64,000 nucleotides of DNA, from the NCBI RefSeq assembly GCF_024753245.1, contig NZ_JANUGX010000011.1, forward strand, positions 102,654-166,653. The letters are read 5' to 3'. The notes beneath the pieces were generated by a model. That model was not told the origin of the DNA, ran no database searches, and worked only from the letters and a program-made list of their open reading frames with translations. Positions 40,909 through 48,900 of this stretch are shown in pieces; within the stretch, counting starts at the first letter, position 1, and the number at the start of each line of letters is the position of its first letter. A program made the position numbers and the translations under genes. This DNA is from Massilia norwichensis (GTDB lineage: Bacteria; Pseudomonadota; Gammaproteobacteria; Burkholderiales; Burkholderiaceae_D).

Positions 40909-42393
40909 TCATCGTCCCAGCCTGACCTGGGCGCCTTCGCGCAGGTCGATCAACTGGTGGCCGAACAGCGTCGTCTTCAGGCTGGCCACCTGCTGGCCCG
41001 CCTTGTCGTAGATCGGTTGCGTCGCACCCACCCGCGTGTGCACGGTGCGCAGTTCGTCCTCGACCGTCAGCTGCACGCGGCGCGGCCGGCCATAGGCGTA
41101 AGCGGCACCGGCGCCGGCCGCCAGCAGGGCCAGGGCACCGGCAATCGCGGCCAGCAGCGGCCCGGAACCGTAATGCACCCGCACTTCCAGCGGCAGCACC
41201 GCGGTTGATGCCTGGATCTCGGCGGGCGGCGTGAAAATCTCCGGCAGCGGATCGCCCGGGAACAGCGCCGCCATGCGTTCGCGGAAGGCCTGCGACAGCA
41301 CCAGCTTCTGGCCGGCCAGGTGCAGCTCGATCTGACCGGGCAGCACATAGGCCGAGCCGGCGGACTGCAGGGCTTCCATCGACCATTTGCCGGGCAGTTT
41401 CGCGACCGGCAGCTGCATGCTGGAAGCCAGCGGCTCGGCCTTGCCCGGCGCCAGCTGCTGCACGGCGTGGCGTGCCAGTTCGATCGGGCGGTTTTCGCCG
41501 GCCAGCATGGAACGCGCGCTGAGCGTGGCGCCGGCGATCGTGTACGGGTAGATCGTGTTCTCGAGCTGCCACTGGATGCGGGTGCCGGGCGCCACCGCAT
41601 CCGGTTCGACGTCGGCGTGCAGGCGGCCGCCGGCATCCATCGCCAGCGCCACGCCGGGCGCGCCTTCGACGCGGCGCGGTACCAGGCGCACGGTGTCGCG
41701 GTCGAGCGGTTTCAGGCGCGCCGGCGGCTCGGTGATCACGCGCTGCACGCGGCCGGATGCCAGCAGCGCGTCGAGGGCGCGGCTGCCTTCCTTCCCAGCC
41801 GCGAACACATACACCATCAAGCCGTTCGCGCTGTAGTGCGCGCCCTTGACCGGCATGCGCAGCGGGAAGGCCAACGCCTTGTCGATCGCGGCGCCGCGGT
41901 GGATCAGGGCATAGAACTCGCGGTTGCGCTGGGCGGTCGCCTGGTCGTTGTTGGGGCTGTTGCGGTTGTTCGTCACCAGCCAGACCAGTCCTGGCTTGCC
42001 GGCCAGCACCCGGTCCAGGGCGGCGTCGACGGCCTCGCCGAGGTCGGTGTCGGCCAGCGCCTGGCCGCCGGGCTTCCTCGCCGTCTCCAGGCCTTGCAGC
42101 GCGGCCTGCACGTGGCCATGCACCGACTTCGCATCGACCTGTTCGGACAGCAAGGCACGCGGCGAGGGAGCGCCGGGCAGCGACTGGTTGAAGGCGGCCA
42201 GCACCAGCGCATCGCCGGGCTGGGCGACGCTGCTGACCAGTTCCGTCACCAGCGGCTTGAAGCTCGAGTTTGGGTCGCTGTAGAAGGGTTCCATCCAGCC
42301 CGAGTTCTGCACCAGCACCACGTGCGGGATGGCGAGGGCCAGCCCCGGCAGGCCAGCCGCGAGCGCGATGACAAAGGCGAGCGCGCGCCTCAC
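40909..42393 (-). CDS. Secreted von Willebrand A-like protein with C-terminal membrane anchor
   Basis: The start is GTG at 42393, which overlaps the TGA of the upstream gene (GTGA) and implies translational coupling. The 494-residue product has a signal peptide (LAFVIALAAGLPGLALA), then a vWA-like domain (HVVLVQNSGWMEPFYSDP, DLGEAVDAALDRVLAGKP, GLVWLVTNNRNSPNND). The metal site D-x-S-x-S is degenerate: the Asp is Gln. Beta-rich segments follow, then a membrane helix (LLAAIAGALALLAAGAGAAYAY) and a short cytoplasmic beta tail ending in LIDLREGAQVRLGR. It probably displays the vWA part in the periplasm and links to cytoplasmic partners such as the tubulin-like protein. Confidence 0.75.
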   Translation of the reverse strand: MRRALAFVIALAAGLPGLALAIPHVVLVQNSGWMEPFYSDPNSSFKPLVTELVSSVAQPGDALVLAAFNQSLPGAPSPRALLSEQVDAKSVHGHVQAALQGLETARKPGGQALADTDLGEAVDAALDRVLAGKPGLVWLVTNNRNSPNNDQATAQRNREFYALIHRGAAIDKALAFPLRMPVKGAHYSANGLMVYVFAAGKEGSRALDALLASGRVQRVITEPPARLKPLDRDTVRLVPRRVEGAPGVALAMDAGGRLHADVEPDAVAPGTRIQWQLENTIYPYTIAGATLSARSMLAGENRPIELARHAVQQLAPGKAEPLASSMQLPVAKLPGKWSMEALQSAGSAYVLPGQIELHLAGQKLVLSQAFRERMAALFPGDPLPEIFTPPAEIQASTAVLPLEVRVHYGSGPLLAAIAGALALLAAGAGAAYAYGRPRRVQLTVEDELRTVHTRVGATQPIYDKAGQQVASLKTTLFGHQLIDLREGAQVRLGR

Positions 42394-43898
42394 GACAGCT
42401 CTTCCAGGTGCCAGCCGCGGATCCGGTTCCAGTCTGGGTGGTGCAGCCAGAGGTGATTGGCGTACACGAAGGGCAGGCACTCGAGCGGACGCGACAGGCG
42501 TGCGATCTCGTCGAGGATGACGTTGCGCCGGCCTATCCATTCGACCGTGGTGCGGGCGATCACGCGGTCGGCCAGCGCGTCTTCGGCGCGGCCGGTGTAT
42601 TTGTGGAAGCGCAGCACCAGCCCGCTGGGCTGGGCGCGGTTGTTGTTGAAGCTGCGCAGCAGCGGCAGCACCAGCGAATCGTCTTCGTTCTGGTCCTCGA
42701 CGTGTTCGCCAGACCAGGGTTCGTCGACCACCGGATGGCCGCGCCGGAACAGCAGGTTGGCAAAGCCCAGGCGCGCGCCATCGATCGGTTCACGCTGCGG
42801 CCGTTCGACGCCGAGTTCGAGGAAGCAGTAGGACAGGCCGTCGTGCCCGATCAGCCACATGCGGCCATCGCGGCTCAGGGTCGGCCCGCCGAACTGCAGG
42901 CGCGGCAGCCAGGTATCGGGCCAGGGCAGGAAGCGCGGCGCCTCGCCCGGGCGCCACAGCAGCTGGCCTTCGTCGTGCAGCCAGAATAGCTGGCCGTCGT
43001 AGCCGATCGGACGGCTCCAGCCGGACAGCGGCAGCGCACCGCAGTCGTATTGCGGGCCGGGGGCGAGGTCCGCATCCAGCGCACACAGCACCAGCACGCC
43101 GGCATTCCCGCGCACCAGGCAGGCCAGCTGGCGCCGCATCGTGCCCGGCGCCGCAGCCAGCGGCGCGGCCAGCACCGGTTCCAGCCGGTAGGTCTCGTTG
43201 ATCGGGTTGATCCACAGGCGGTACAGGCCCTGCGCGGTCGGCACCAGGCCGACTTCGCCGCGCCGCGGGGCCAATGCCGGCAGCCAGCCGTAATCGGATG
43301 CGCCGAAACGCAGATCGGCCGTGCCCTCTTCCGGCACCAGCACATGCCACAGCTCGCCGAGCGGGTCCCAGTACTGCAGCACGCCGCGGCCCGGCGCCAG
43401 GGCCAGCAGGCGCTGTTCCGGAAAACCGTAGCCGGCGGCGATGAAAACGCATTGCGCGTTCGGCGGCGGCGGCATCGAGGCGTCGAAGCGGCCGATACTG
43501 GGCGCGGCGGGACGTTCCTCGAGGCTGTCGCCGAGCGGCAGCGAGGTCACCGGCAGGCCATGCGGCACGTGGCGCGGCAGCAGTTGGTCGGCATGCTGGC
43601 CCCACCAGTCGGGCCCACGGCGGGCGCTGCCGGCCAGGCGTTCGAGTGGACGTCCACAGGTGGGGCAAAACGAGAAACCTTCGGGGTAGATAGGCGAGTG
43701 CTCGCAGCCTTCGCTGCCGTCTTCATTGGCGCAGCGTGGCAGCGAGGCGCCGAGCAGGTGCGCGAAGTCGGCCATGCGTCCACGCGCATGGGCGCGCCAG
43801 TCGATCCGCCCCAGCCCTTCGCTGGCGGCCAGCTCGAACTGGCCGCTGTTCTCGTCTTCCAGCCAGACGCTGGCTGGTGTTTCCCATCGGTATGCCAT
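42390..43898 (-). CDS. Zinc-ribbon and beta-repeat protein of the tubulin-like cluster
   Basis: The 502-residue product has no signal peptide. Near residues 55-87 there are cysteines spaced as in zinc ribbons (LPRCANEDGSEGCEHS and FSFCPTCGRPL). The rest is rich in short beta segments with repeated W, G and D (GVLQYWDPLGELWHVL, GLYRLWINPINETYRL, GQLFWLHDEGQLLWRPG, GRMWLIGHDGLSYCFL), which suggests a beta-propeller-like fold. No named family is recognised. It is translationally coupled to the vWA-like gene. It is probably cytoplasmic and could be a scaffold that reads out or loads the system. Confidence 0.72.
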   Translation of the reverse strand: MAYRWETPASVWLEDENSGQFELAASEGLGRIDWRAHARGRMADFAHLLGASLPRCANEDGSEGCEHSPIYPEGFSFCPTCGRPLERLAGSARRGPDWWGQHADQLLPRHVPHGLPVTSLPLGDSLEERPAAPSIGRFDASMPPPPNAQCVFIAAGYGFPEQRLLALAPGRGVLQYWDPLGELWHVLVPEEGTADLRFGASDYGWLPALAPRRGEVGLVPTAQGLYRLWINPINETYRLEPVLAAPLAAAPGTMRRQLACLVRGNAGVLVLCALDADLAPGPQYDCGALPLSGWSRPIGYDGQLFWLHDEGQLLWRPGEAPRFLPWPDTWLPRLQFGGPTLSRDGRMWLIGHDGLSYCFLELGVERPQREPIDGARLGFANLLFRRGHPVVDEPWSGEHVEDQNEDDSLVLPLLRSFNNNRAQPSGLVLRFHKYTGRAEDALADRVIARTTVEWIGRRNVILDEIARLSRPLECLPFVYANHLWLHHPDWNRIRGWHLEELS

Positions 43899-44004
43899 TG
43901 GGTTTGCCGTCGCCCCCGCTCGTTATCCTTTTGGAATCATAGCGCCGGCATGGGGGGGCGCGGCGCCCCGTTCACGAAAGGAGCGCGGGGCGGTGCTTCA
44001 CGGA

Positions 44005-44523
44005 TCAAATGACGGGCTGTTCAGCGGAACTTCTGGACGCATCGACGGCCGCAACCTGGCGGATCTTCCAGACGCCGTTCTCGAGCACCATCGATAGCGC
44101 CAGCGTCTGGCGCGGACCGGCATCAATGCTGGCGTCGCCCAGGGTGACGAGGACGTCCGCCGTGCCCGCGCGCTGGCGCACCGTGGCGGCCCGTACGCTG
44201 CGCTGCCAGGCCGGCCGGTAGCTGGCGGACTGGATGAAGTAATCGCGCTGCGGCAAGCGGCCGGCCTGCAGGCGTTCGACCAGCCGCGCCGCCAGTTCCC
44301 TGGCCACGTAGCGGGTGAAGGTGTCGTAGCGGTCGCTGAGGGGGTCCTGGTCGGCGCTCAGGGCTTCCAGATACCAGCCGTAGAACTCGGTCGCGACGAC
44401 CTCCGGTGGCCGCGCGCCCGCTTTCACTTCCAGTGCGCGCGCAGCCGGGGCCGCGGCCAGCATCAGCGCCAGCAACAAGGCCAGGAAATTAAGAATAGGA
44501 AATTTTCCCTTTAGAATCAACAT
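44005..44523 (-). CDS. DUF3828-like secreted protein
   Basis: The ATG at 44523 is used because GGAGG lies 7 nt before it; the longer reading has none. The 172-residue product has a signal peptide (ILNFLALLLALMLAAAPAARA) and a mature alpha+beta domain with VVATEFYGWYLEAL, RYVARELAARLVERL, DVLVTLGDASIDAG and LSMVLENGVWKIRQVAAVD, which fits DUF3828-type periplasmic proteins (NTF2-like shape expected). Function unknown. It is on the same strand as the tubulin-like cluster, 106 bp upstream of the zinc-ribbon/beta-repeat gene, so it may be the first gene of that cluster. It is divergent from the aminopeptidase gene. Confidence 0.7.
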   Translation of the reverse strand: MLILKGKFPILNFLALLLALMLAAAPAARALEVKAGARPPEVVATEFYGWYLEALSADQDPLSDRYDTFTRYVARELAARLVERLQAGRLPQRDYFIQSASYRPAWQRSVRAATVRQRAGTADVLVTLGDASIDAGPRQTLALSMVLENGVWKIRQVAAVDASRSSAEQPVI

Positions 44524-44658
44524 GATAAGACCTCCGCCAGCCAAACTGTGCAGCAAAGCCGGCCTGGCGTCCGTGAGCTGCCGCAAGCCGCGCCGTAGCC
44601 GCTCGGTACCGCTGCGGCAAGGCTATAATGACGGGTTGCTTCCCACCGTTTTGACGCC

Positions 44659-45711
44659 ATGACCGCCACCGCGCTTTCCACCGCCGACCTGCCCGCCTCC
44701 GCCATCGACGCCGCCACCGCGCACCTGCGCGACGTGCTGGCGATCGCGCTCGAACACGGCCCGGGACGGCGCGCACTGGTGGTGTTCGACGGGCGCACCG
44801 GCCTGTCCCGCGCACTGGTCGAGGCCTACCGCCGCAACCTGCCCGAGGCCGTCTTCATCGACTTCGACAGCGTCACGCCCGATACCGTGCTGGCCGCCTT
44901 CAAGGACTACGCGGCGGGCGACCTGGTGGTGCTGGTGCAGTCGACCAACTTCCGCCTCGACGGCTTCCGCCTGCGCGTCGAACTGTTCAAGCTGGGCCTG
45001 AAAGTGATCGAGCACGTGCACCTGTCGCGCATGCCGGGGGCGCAGGGCGACCACTACATCGAAGCCCTGGCCTACGACCCGCAATACTTCCGCGGCGTCG
45101 GCCATGCCCTGAAGGCGCGCATCGACGTGGCCAGGCGCGCCGAGGTGCATGGCGGCGATGCCGTGCTGGTGTTCGACTCGCCGCTGGAATCGGCCAAGCT
45201 GAACGTCGGCGACTACAGCGCGATGAACAATGTGGGCGGCCAGTTCCCGATCGGCGAAGTGTTCACCGAGGCGCAGGATCTCGAAGCCGTCAGCGGCCGC
45301 GCCCAGGTCCACGTGTTCGGCGATACCTCCTACCTGGTGAACCGCCCGGCTGCGCCGATCACGCTGGTGATCGAGCGCGGCCGCGTGGTCGATGCGGAAA
45401 ACGTGACGCCCGAATTCCAGCAGGTGCTGGACATCATCCGCCGCGACGAAGGCGAGGTCTGGGTGCGCGAACTGGGCTTCGGCATGAACCGCGCCTTTAC
45501 GCGCGAGCGCCGCGTCGACGACATCGGCACCTACGAACGCATGTGCGGCATCCACTTGTCGCTGGGCGCCAAGCACGGCGTGTATGCGAAACCCGGCTTC
45601 AAGCGCAAGGACGCGCGCTACCACATCGACGTGTTCGTGGTGACCGATGCGGTGTATCTCGACGATGAGCGGGTGTATGCGGATGGCGGCTGGACGGTGG
45701 CGGCGTCGTAA
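44659..45711 (+). CDS. M29-like aminopeptidase family protein
   Basis: The 350-residue product resembles thermophilic (M29) aminopeptidases: SAMNNVGGQFPIGEVFTEAQDL carries the Glu region of the metal site (GEVF), then EVWVRELGFGMNRAFT and MCGIHLSLGAKHGVY with the His. M29 enzymes are cytoplasmic two-metal peptidases that remove N-terminal residues. The N-terminal part (RRALVVFDGRTGLSRALVEAY) is more divergent than in classical M29, so substrate and activity are uncertain. The next gene starts 33 bp after its stop. Confidence 0.72.
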   Translation: MTATALSTADLPASAIDAATAHLRDVLAIALEHGPGRRALVVFDGRTGLSRALVEAYRRNLPEAVFIDFDSVTPDTVLAAFKDYAAGDLVVLVQSTNFRLDGFRLRVELFKLGLKVIEHVHLSRMPGAQGDHYIEALAYDPQYFRGVGHALKARIDVARRAEVHGGDAVLVFDSPLESAKLNVGDYSAMNNVGGQFPIGEVFTEAQDLEAVSGRAQVHVFGDTSYLVNRPAAPITLVIERGRVVDAENVTPEFQQVLDIIRRDEGEVWVRELGFGMNRAFTRERRVDDIGTYERMCGIHLSLGAKHGVYAKPGFKRKDARYHIDVFVVTDAVYLDDERVYADGGWTVAAS

Positions 45712-45744
45712 AATACGCGCTCGTTCAACGGAGACTTCACCACC

Positions 45745-46584
45745 ATGCTGACCCAGGAACAGCGCGCGCAGTACCAGCGCGACGGCTATATCGTCATCCC
45801 GAATTTCAAATCGCCCGATGCGATCGCAGGCCTGCGCGCACGCGCCGAACAAATCGTCGATGCCTTCGACCCGGCGGAATCGCGCGCCGTCTTCACCACG
45901 CGCGACCAGGAAAACGCCAGCGACGCCTGGTTCCTCGGCTCGGACAATACCGTGCGCTGCTTCTTCGAAGAGGAAGCCTTCGACGCCAACGGCCAGCTGA
46001 AGCAGGCCAAGGCCCTGTCGATCAACAAGATCGGCCACGCCATGCACGACCTCGATCCGGTGTTCGAAGCGTTTACGCGCGATGCGCAACTGGCGGCGGT
46101 GGCGCGCGACCTGGGACTGGAACAGCCGCAGGTCTGGCAGTCGATGTACATCTTCAAGCAGCCCGGCATCGGCGGCGAAGTACGCTGGCACCAGGACGCG
46201 ACCTTCTTCGATTCCACGCCGATCAGCGTGACCACCTTCTGGTTCGCACTGGAAGACGCGACCATCGAGAATGGCTGCCTTTGGGTCGAACCGGGCGGCC
46301 ACCGCGGACCGCTGCGCGAGCGCTTCCTGCGCGATGGCCAGCAGATCACGATGGAAAAGCTCGACAGCACGCCGTGGCCGGACGATTCGACCGCCGTGCC
46401 GCTCGAAGCGAAGGCCGGCAGCCTGGTGTGCTTCCACGGCCTGCTGCCGCACTACTCGGCGCCGAACCGGTCGCCGGTGTCGCGGCATGCGTTCACCTTG
46501 CATGTGACCGATGCGCGCACCGCATACTCGGCGCGCAACTGGATTCAGCGGGATGCCAGCTTGCCGGTGCGCGGGTTCGACTGA
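45745..46584 (+). CDS. Phytanoyl-CoA dioxygenase (PhyH) family protein
   Basis: The 279-residue product has the Fe(II)/2-oxoglutarate PhyH pattern: QRDGYIVIPNF at the start, metal ligands His and Asp in VRWHQDATFF, ENGCLWVEPGGHRGPL and the distal His and 2OG-binding Arg in LLPHYSAPNRSPVSRHAF. Family members hydroxylate acyl-CoA, betaine-like or secondary metabolites in the cytoplasm; the substrate is not known here. It follows the M29-like gene by 33 bp and may be co-transcribed with it. GGAG lies before the ATG. Confidence 0.9.
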   Translation: MLTQEQRAQYQRDGYIVIPNFKSPDAIAGLRARAEQIVDAFDPAESRAVFTTRDQENASDAWFLGSDNTVRCFFEEEAFDANGQLKQAKALSINKIGHAMHDLDPVFEAFTRDAQLAAVARDLGLEQPQVWQSMYIFKQPGIGGEVRWHQDATFFDSTPISVTTFWFALEDATIENGCLWVEPGGHRGPLRERFLRDGQQITMEKLDSTPWPDDSTAVPLEAKAGSLVCFHGLLPHYSAPNRSPVSRHAFTLHVTDARTAYSARNWIQRDASLPVRGFD

Positions 46585-46690
46585 TTTCTTTCTCGACCAG
46601 TATTTTTATCGAGGTCGACGTGGACATCGTCGACTTCCTCGAACCAGCATTGAAAATGCAGCGCATCCAACTTCTGGCATCCAGACCATC

Positions 46691-47161
46691 ATGAGCAAAC
46701 GAAACCCGATGGATAAGGCTCAGGCCCGCGAACGGCGCAACCAACTGCTGGAATCCGCCGCCGCCGCCAACTTGTCGCTCACTGAAGGCGTACGAGAGAT
46801 GCGACCGATTTCCGGGATGACGCAAGAGGAATTCGCACAGCATCGCGACGTCAGCCCGCGCGTCATCAAGGCGCTAGAGCTGGGACAGGGAAATCCGACG
46901 GTGGCAACCTTGAACCGAATTGGGGAGTTCTTTGGGGTGGAGGTAGGGTTTGTACGGGTCAGGCGTGCTGCAGCAGTTACAGAGCCGCTGCCGCAACACA
47001 AGGGCGACGAACCTAAAATTCCTGGCGAACTAGATTTGTCTACTTTGCAAAACATGTTGACAGTCCATGAATCACTAATTGCCGACCTACGGAAATATAT
47101 GAAGGGGCTTGAAAATCCAAAAGTGGCATCACAAAGGAAACGGAAACCTCAATCCTCGTAA
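46691..47161 (+). CDS. XRE-family helix-turn-helix regulator
   Basis: The 156-residue product has a Cro/C1-type HTH (about 45-95: ISGMTQEEFAQHRDVSPRVI, LELGQGNPTVATLNRIGEFF), followed by a polar tail (LSTLQNMLTVHESLIADLRK) and a basic C-terminus. The N-terminal ARERRNQLLESAAAANLSLTE also occurs in small conserved HTH proteins. Base composition of the 3' half is clearly richer in A+T than its neighbours, which may show recent acquisition. The long in-frame upstream extension is not credible as coding; the ATG at 46691 follows the dioxygenase gene by 106 bp. Targets are unknown. Confidence 0.8.
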   Translation: MSKRNPMDKAQARERRNQLLESAAAANLSLTEGVREMRPISGMTQEEFAQHRDVSPRVIKALELGQGNPTVATLNRIGEFFGVEVGFVRVRRAAAVTEPLPQHKGDEPKIPGELDLSTLQNMLTVHESLIADLRKYMKGLENPKVASQRKRKPQSS

Positions 47162-47243
47162 GGTGAAAAAGATATTTCTTGCTGAAGAGATATTGCACAT
47201 CGATAATGGTTAACGAATAGATAACCATCTTGATGGAGTCCGT

Positions 47244-48719
47244 ATGTTCAGCATACCGGCGAAACTTCTAGCTTTTCTCACTGCAGTACTAACCTGCACC
47301 GCCGCCCAGGCCGCTGACGGCGACATCCGCCGCCGCATCGAACAAGGCCTGCGCCCCGCCGTCGCCTTGCAAGGCAAACCCGTCCCCACTACCACCCTCG
47401 AAGCCGAGATGCAGCGTTTGCACGTGCCCGGCGTCAGCATCGCCGTCGTCCGCGAAGGCAGGATCGCCTGGGCCAAGGGCTACGGCGTCGCCGTCAAGGA
47501 TGGACAGCCGGTCACGCCGGACACGCTGTTCCAGGCTGCCTCGATCAGCAAGCCGGTTACCGCTTTCGCCGCGCTGCGCATGGTGGAAGCCGGCAAGCTC
47601 TCGCTCGACGCCGACATCAATACCTAACTGACGACCTGGAAGCTGCCGCCCGGCCCCAAGGGAACGCATGCCACGCTGCGCCAGCTGCTGTCGCACACGG
47701 CCGGCACCACGGTGTCGGGCTTCCCCGGCTATGCGCACGACGCCAAGGTGCCGACCCTGCTGCAGGTGCTGGACGGCGCGCCGCCCGCGAACACCAAACC
47801 GGTGCGGATCGAAACGGCGCCCGGCACCGAATGGAAATATTCAGGCGGCGGCTACACAGTGGTCCAGCAGGCCATGATCGACGCCGGCGAAAAGCCCTTC
47901 GGCGAGCTGGTGGCCTCGAGCGTGCTGGCGCCGCTCGGCATGGCAAACAGCACCTTCGCCCAGCCCTTGCCGGCGGCCCTGCTGCCGCGCGCCGCACTGC
48001 CGCACGACGCCAAGGGCGAGCCCTACAAGGGCGGCGCCTACACCTATCCGGAACTGGCCGCGGCCGGCCTGTGGACCACGCCCAGCGACCTGGCGCGCTT
48101 CGCCATCGGCGTGCAGCGCACCGCCAAGGGCCAGCAGCCGCCGGCGTCCGGGCGGGTCCTGCTGCCGCCCGATCTGGCGCGCGCCATGCTCACGCCGGTG
48201 AAGAACGGTTACGCGCTCGGCTTCGAAATCGAGGGCAAGGGTGCCAACCGTGCCTTTACCCATGGCGGCAGCAACATGGGCTTCCAGAACTCCCTGTACG
48301 CCTACGTCGAACGCGGCGACGGCATCGTCGTGATGACCAACGGCGATGCTGGCGCCGAGCTGGCGCAAAGCATCCTGCGCGCGGCTGCCTTCGAATACCG
48401 CTGGCCCGGCAACCAGACCACGATGCGCAAGGCGGTAGAGCTCTCGCCGGCAAAGCGCAGGGCGCTGCTCGGCACCTACGAGATCAAGGGACTCGGCACC
48501 TTCGAGATCGCGGAACAGAAGGGCAAACTGGTGCTGGGAATCCGCGAAGGCGTGATCGAGCCGCTGTACGCCGCCCCCGGCTCGCCGACCAAACTGTTCG
48601 TGCTGTCGCGCGAACTCGAACTGCACATGGCGAAGGACGGCAGTCCAACCGGCCGCCTGCACGCAGGCGCCTTCGACGTGGCTTTCAAGCGCGTCAAGCC
48701 AGCGCCCGGGGCGCACTGA
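47244..48719 (+). pseudogene. Serine hydrolase (beta-lactamase/PBP-like) gene with an in-frame TAA
   Basis: One frame runs from the ATG at 47244 to the TGA at 48719 but has a TAA at 47625-47627. Before it: a signal peptide (LTAVLTCTAAQAAD), MQRLHVPGVSIAVVREGRIA and the SxxK motif SISK. After it: a typical continuation LTTWKLPPG, LLSHTAGT, YSGGGYTVVQQ (Tyr motif) and HGGSNMGFQN. The stop falls where relatives have an aromatic residue after DINT, so one base (TAC or TAT to TAA) explains it. The intact 491-residue form would be a periplasmic class C-like hydrolase or D-aminopeptidase. An in-frame restart at 47712 would lack the catalytic Ser. A base-call error is possible. Confidence 0.8.
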
Positions 48720-48760
48720 GCACATTGCCTCACATCAAGCCGCCAGTATTAAAACTACAA

Positions 48761-48806
48761 AGCGAGCTTGAATTCGATTGACACACAATTTGGCTCGCTC
48801 AACAAT
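48761..48806 (+). promoter_or_regulatory. Promoter and flanking inverted repeat of the secreted amylase gene
   Basis: TTGACA (48778-48783) and AACAAT (48801-48806) are 17 bp apart. The inverted arms AGCGAGC (48761-48767) and GCTCGCT (48793-48799) enclose the -35 box, as expected for an operator or looped repressor site. The leader would be about 90 nt. Confidence 0.5.
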
Positions 48807-48900
48807 CTCTGCACCGGAGATGACGAGACGCGCGCACGCAAAAACTCCGACCCGTAGTAAAAGTACTGAAACCAATACGTACAAATAACGGAGGAGAACA

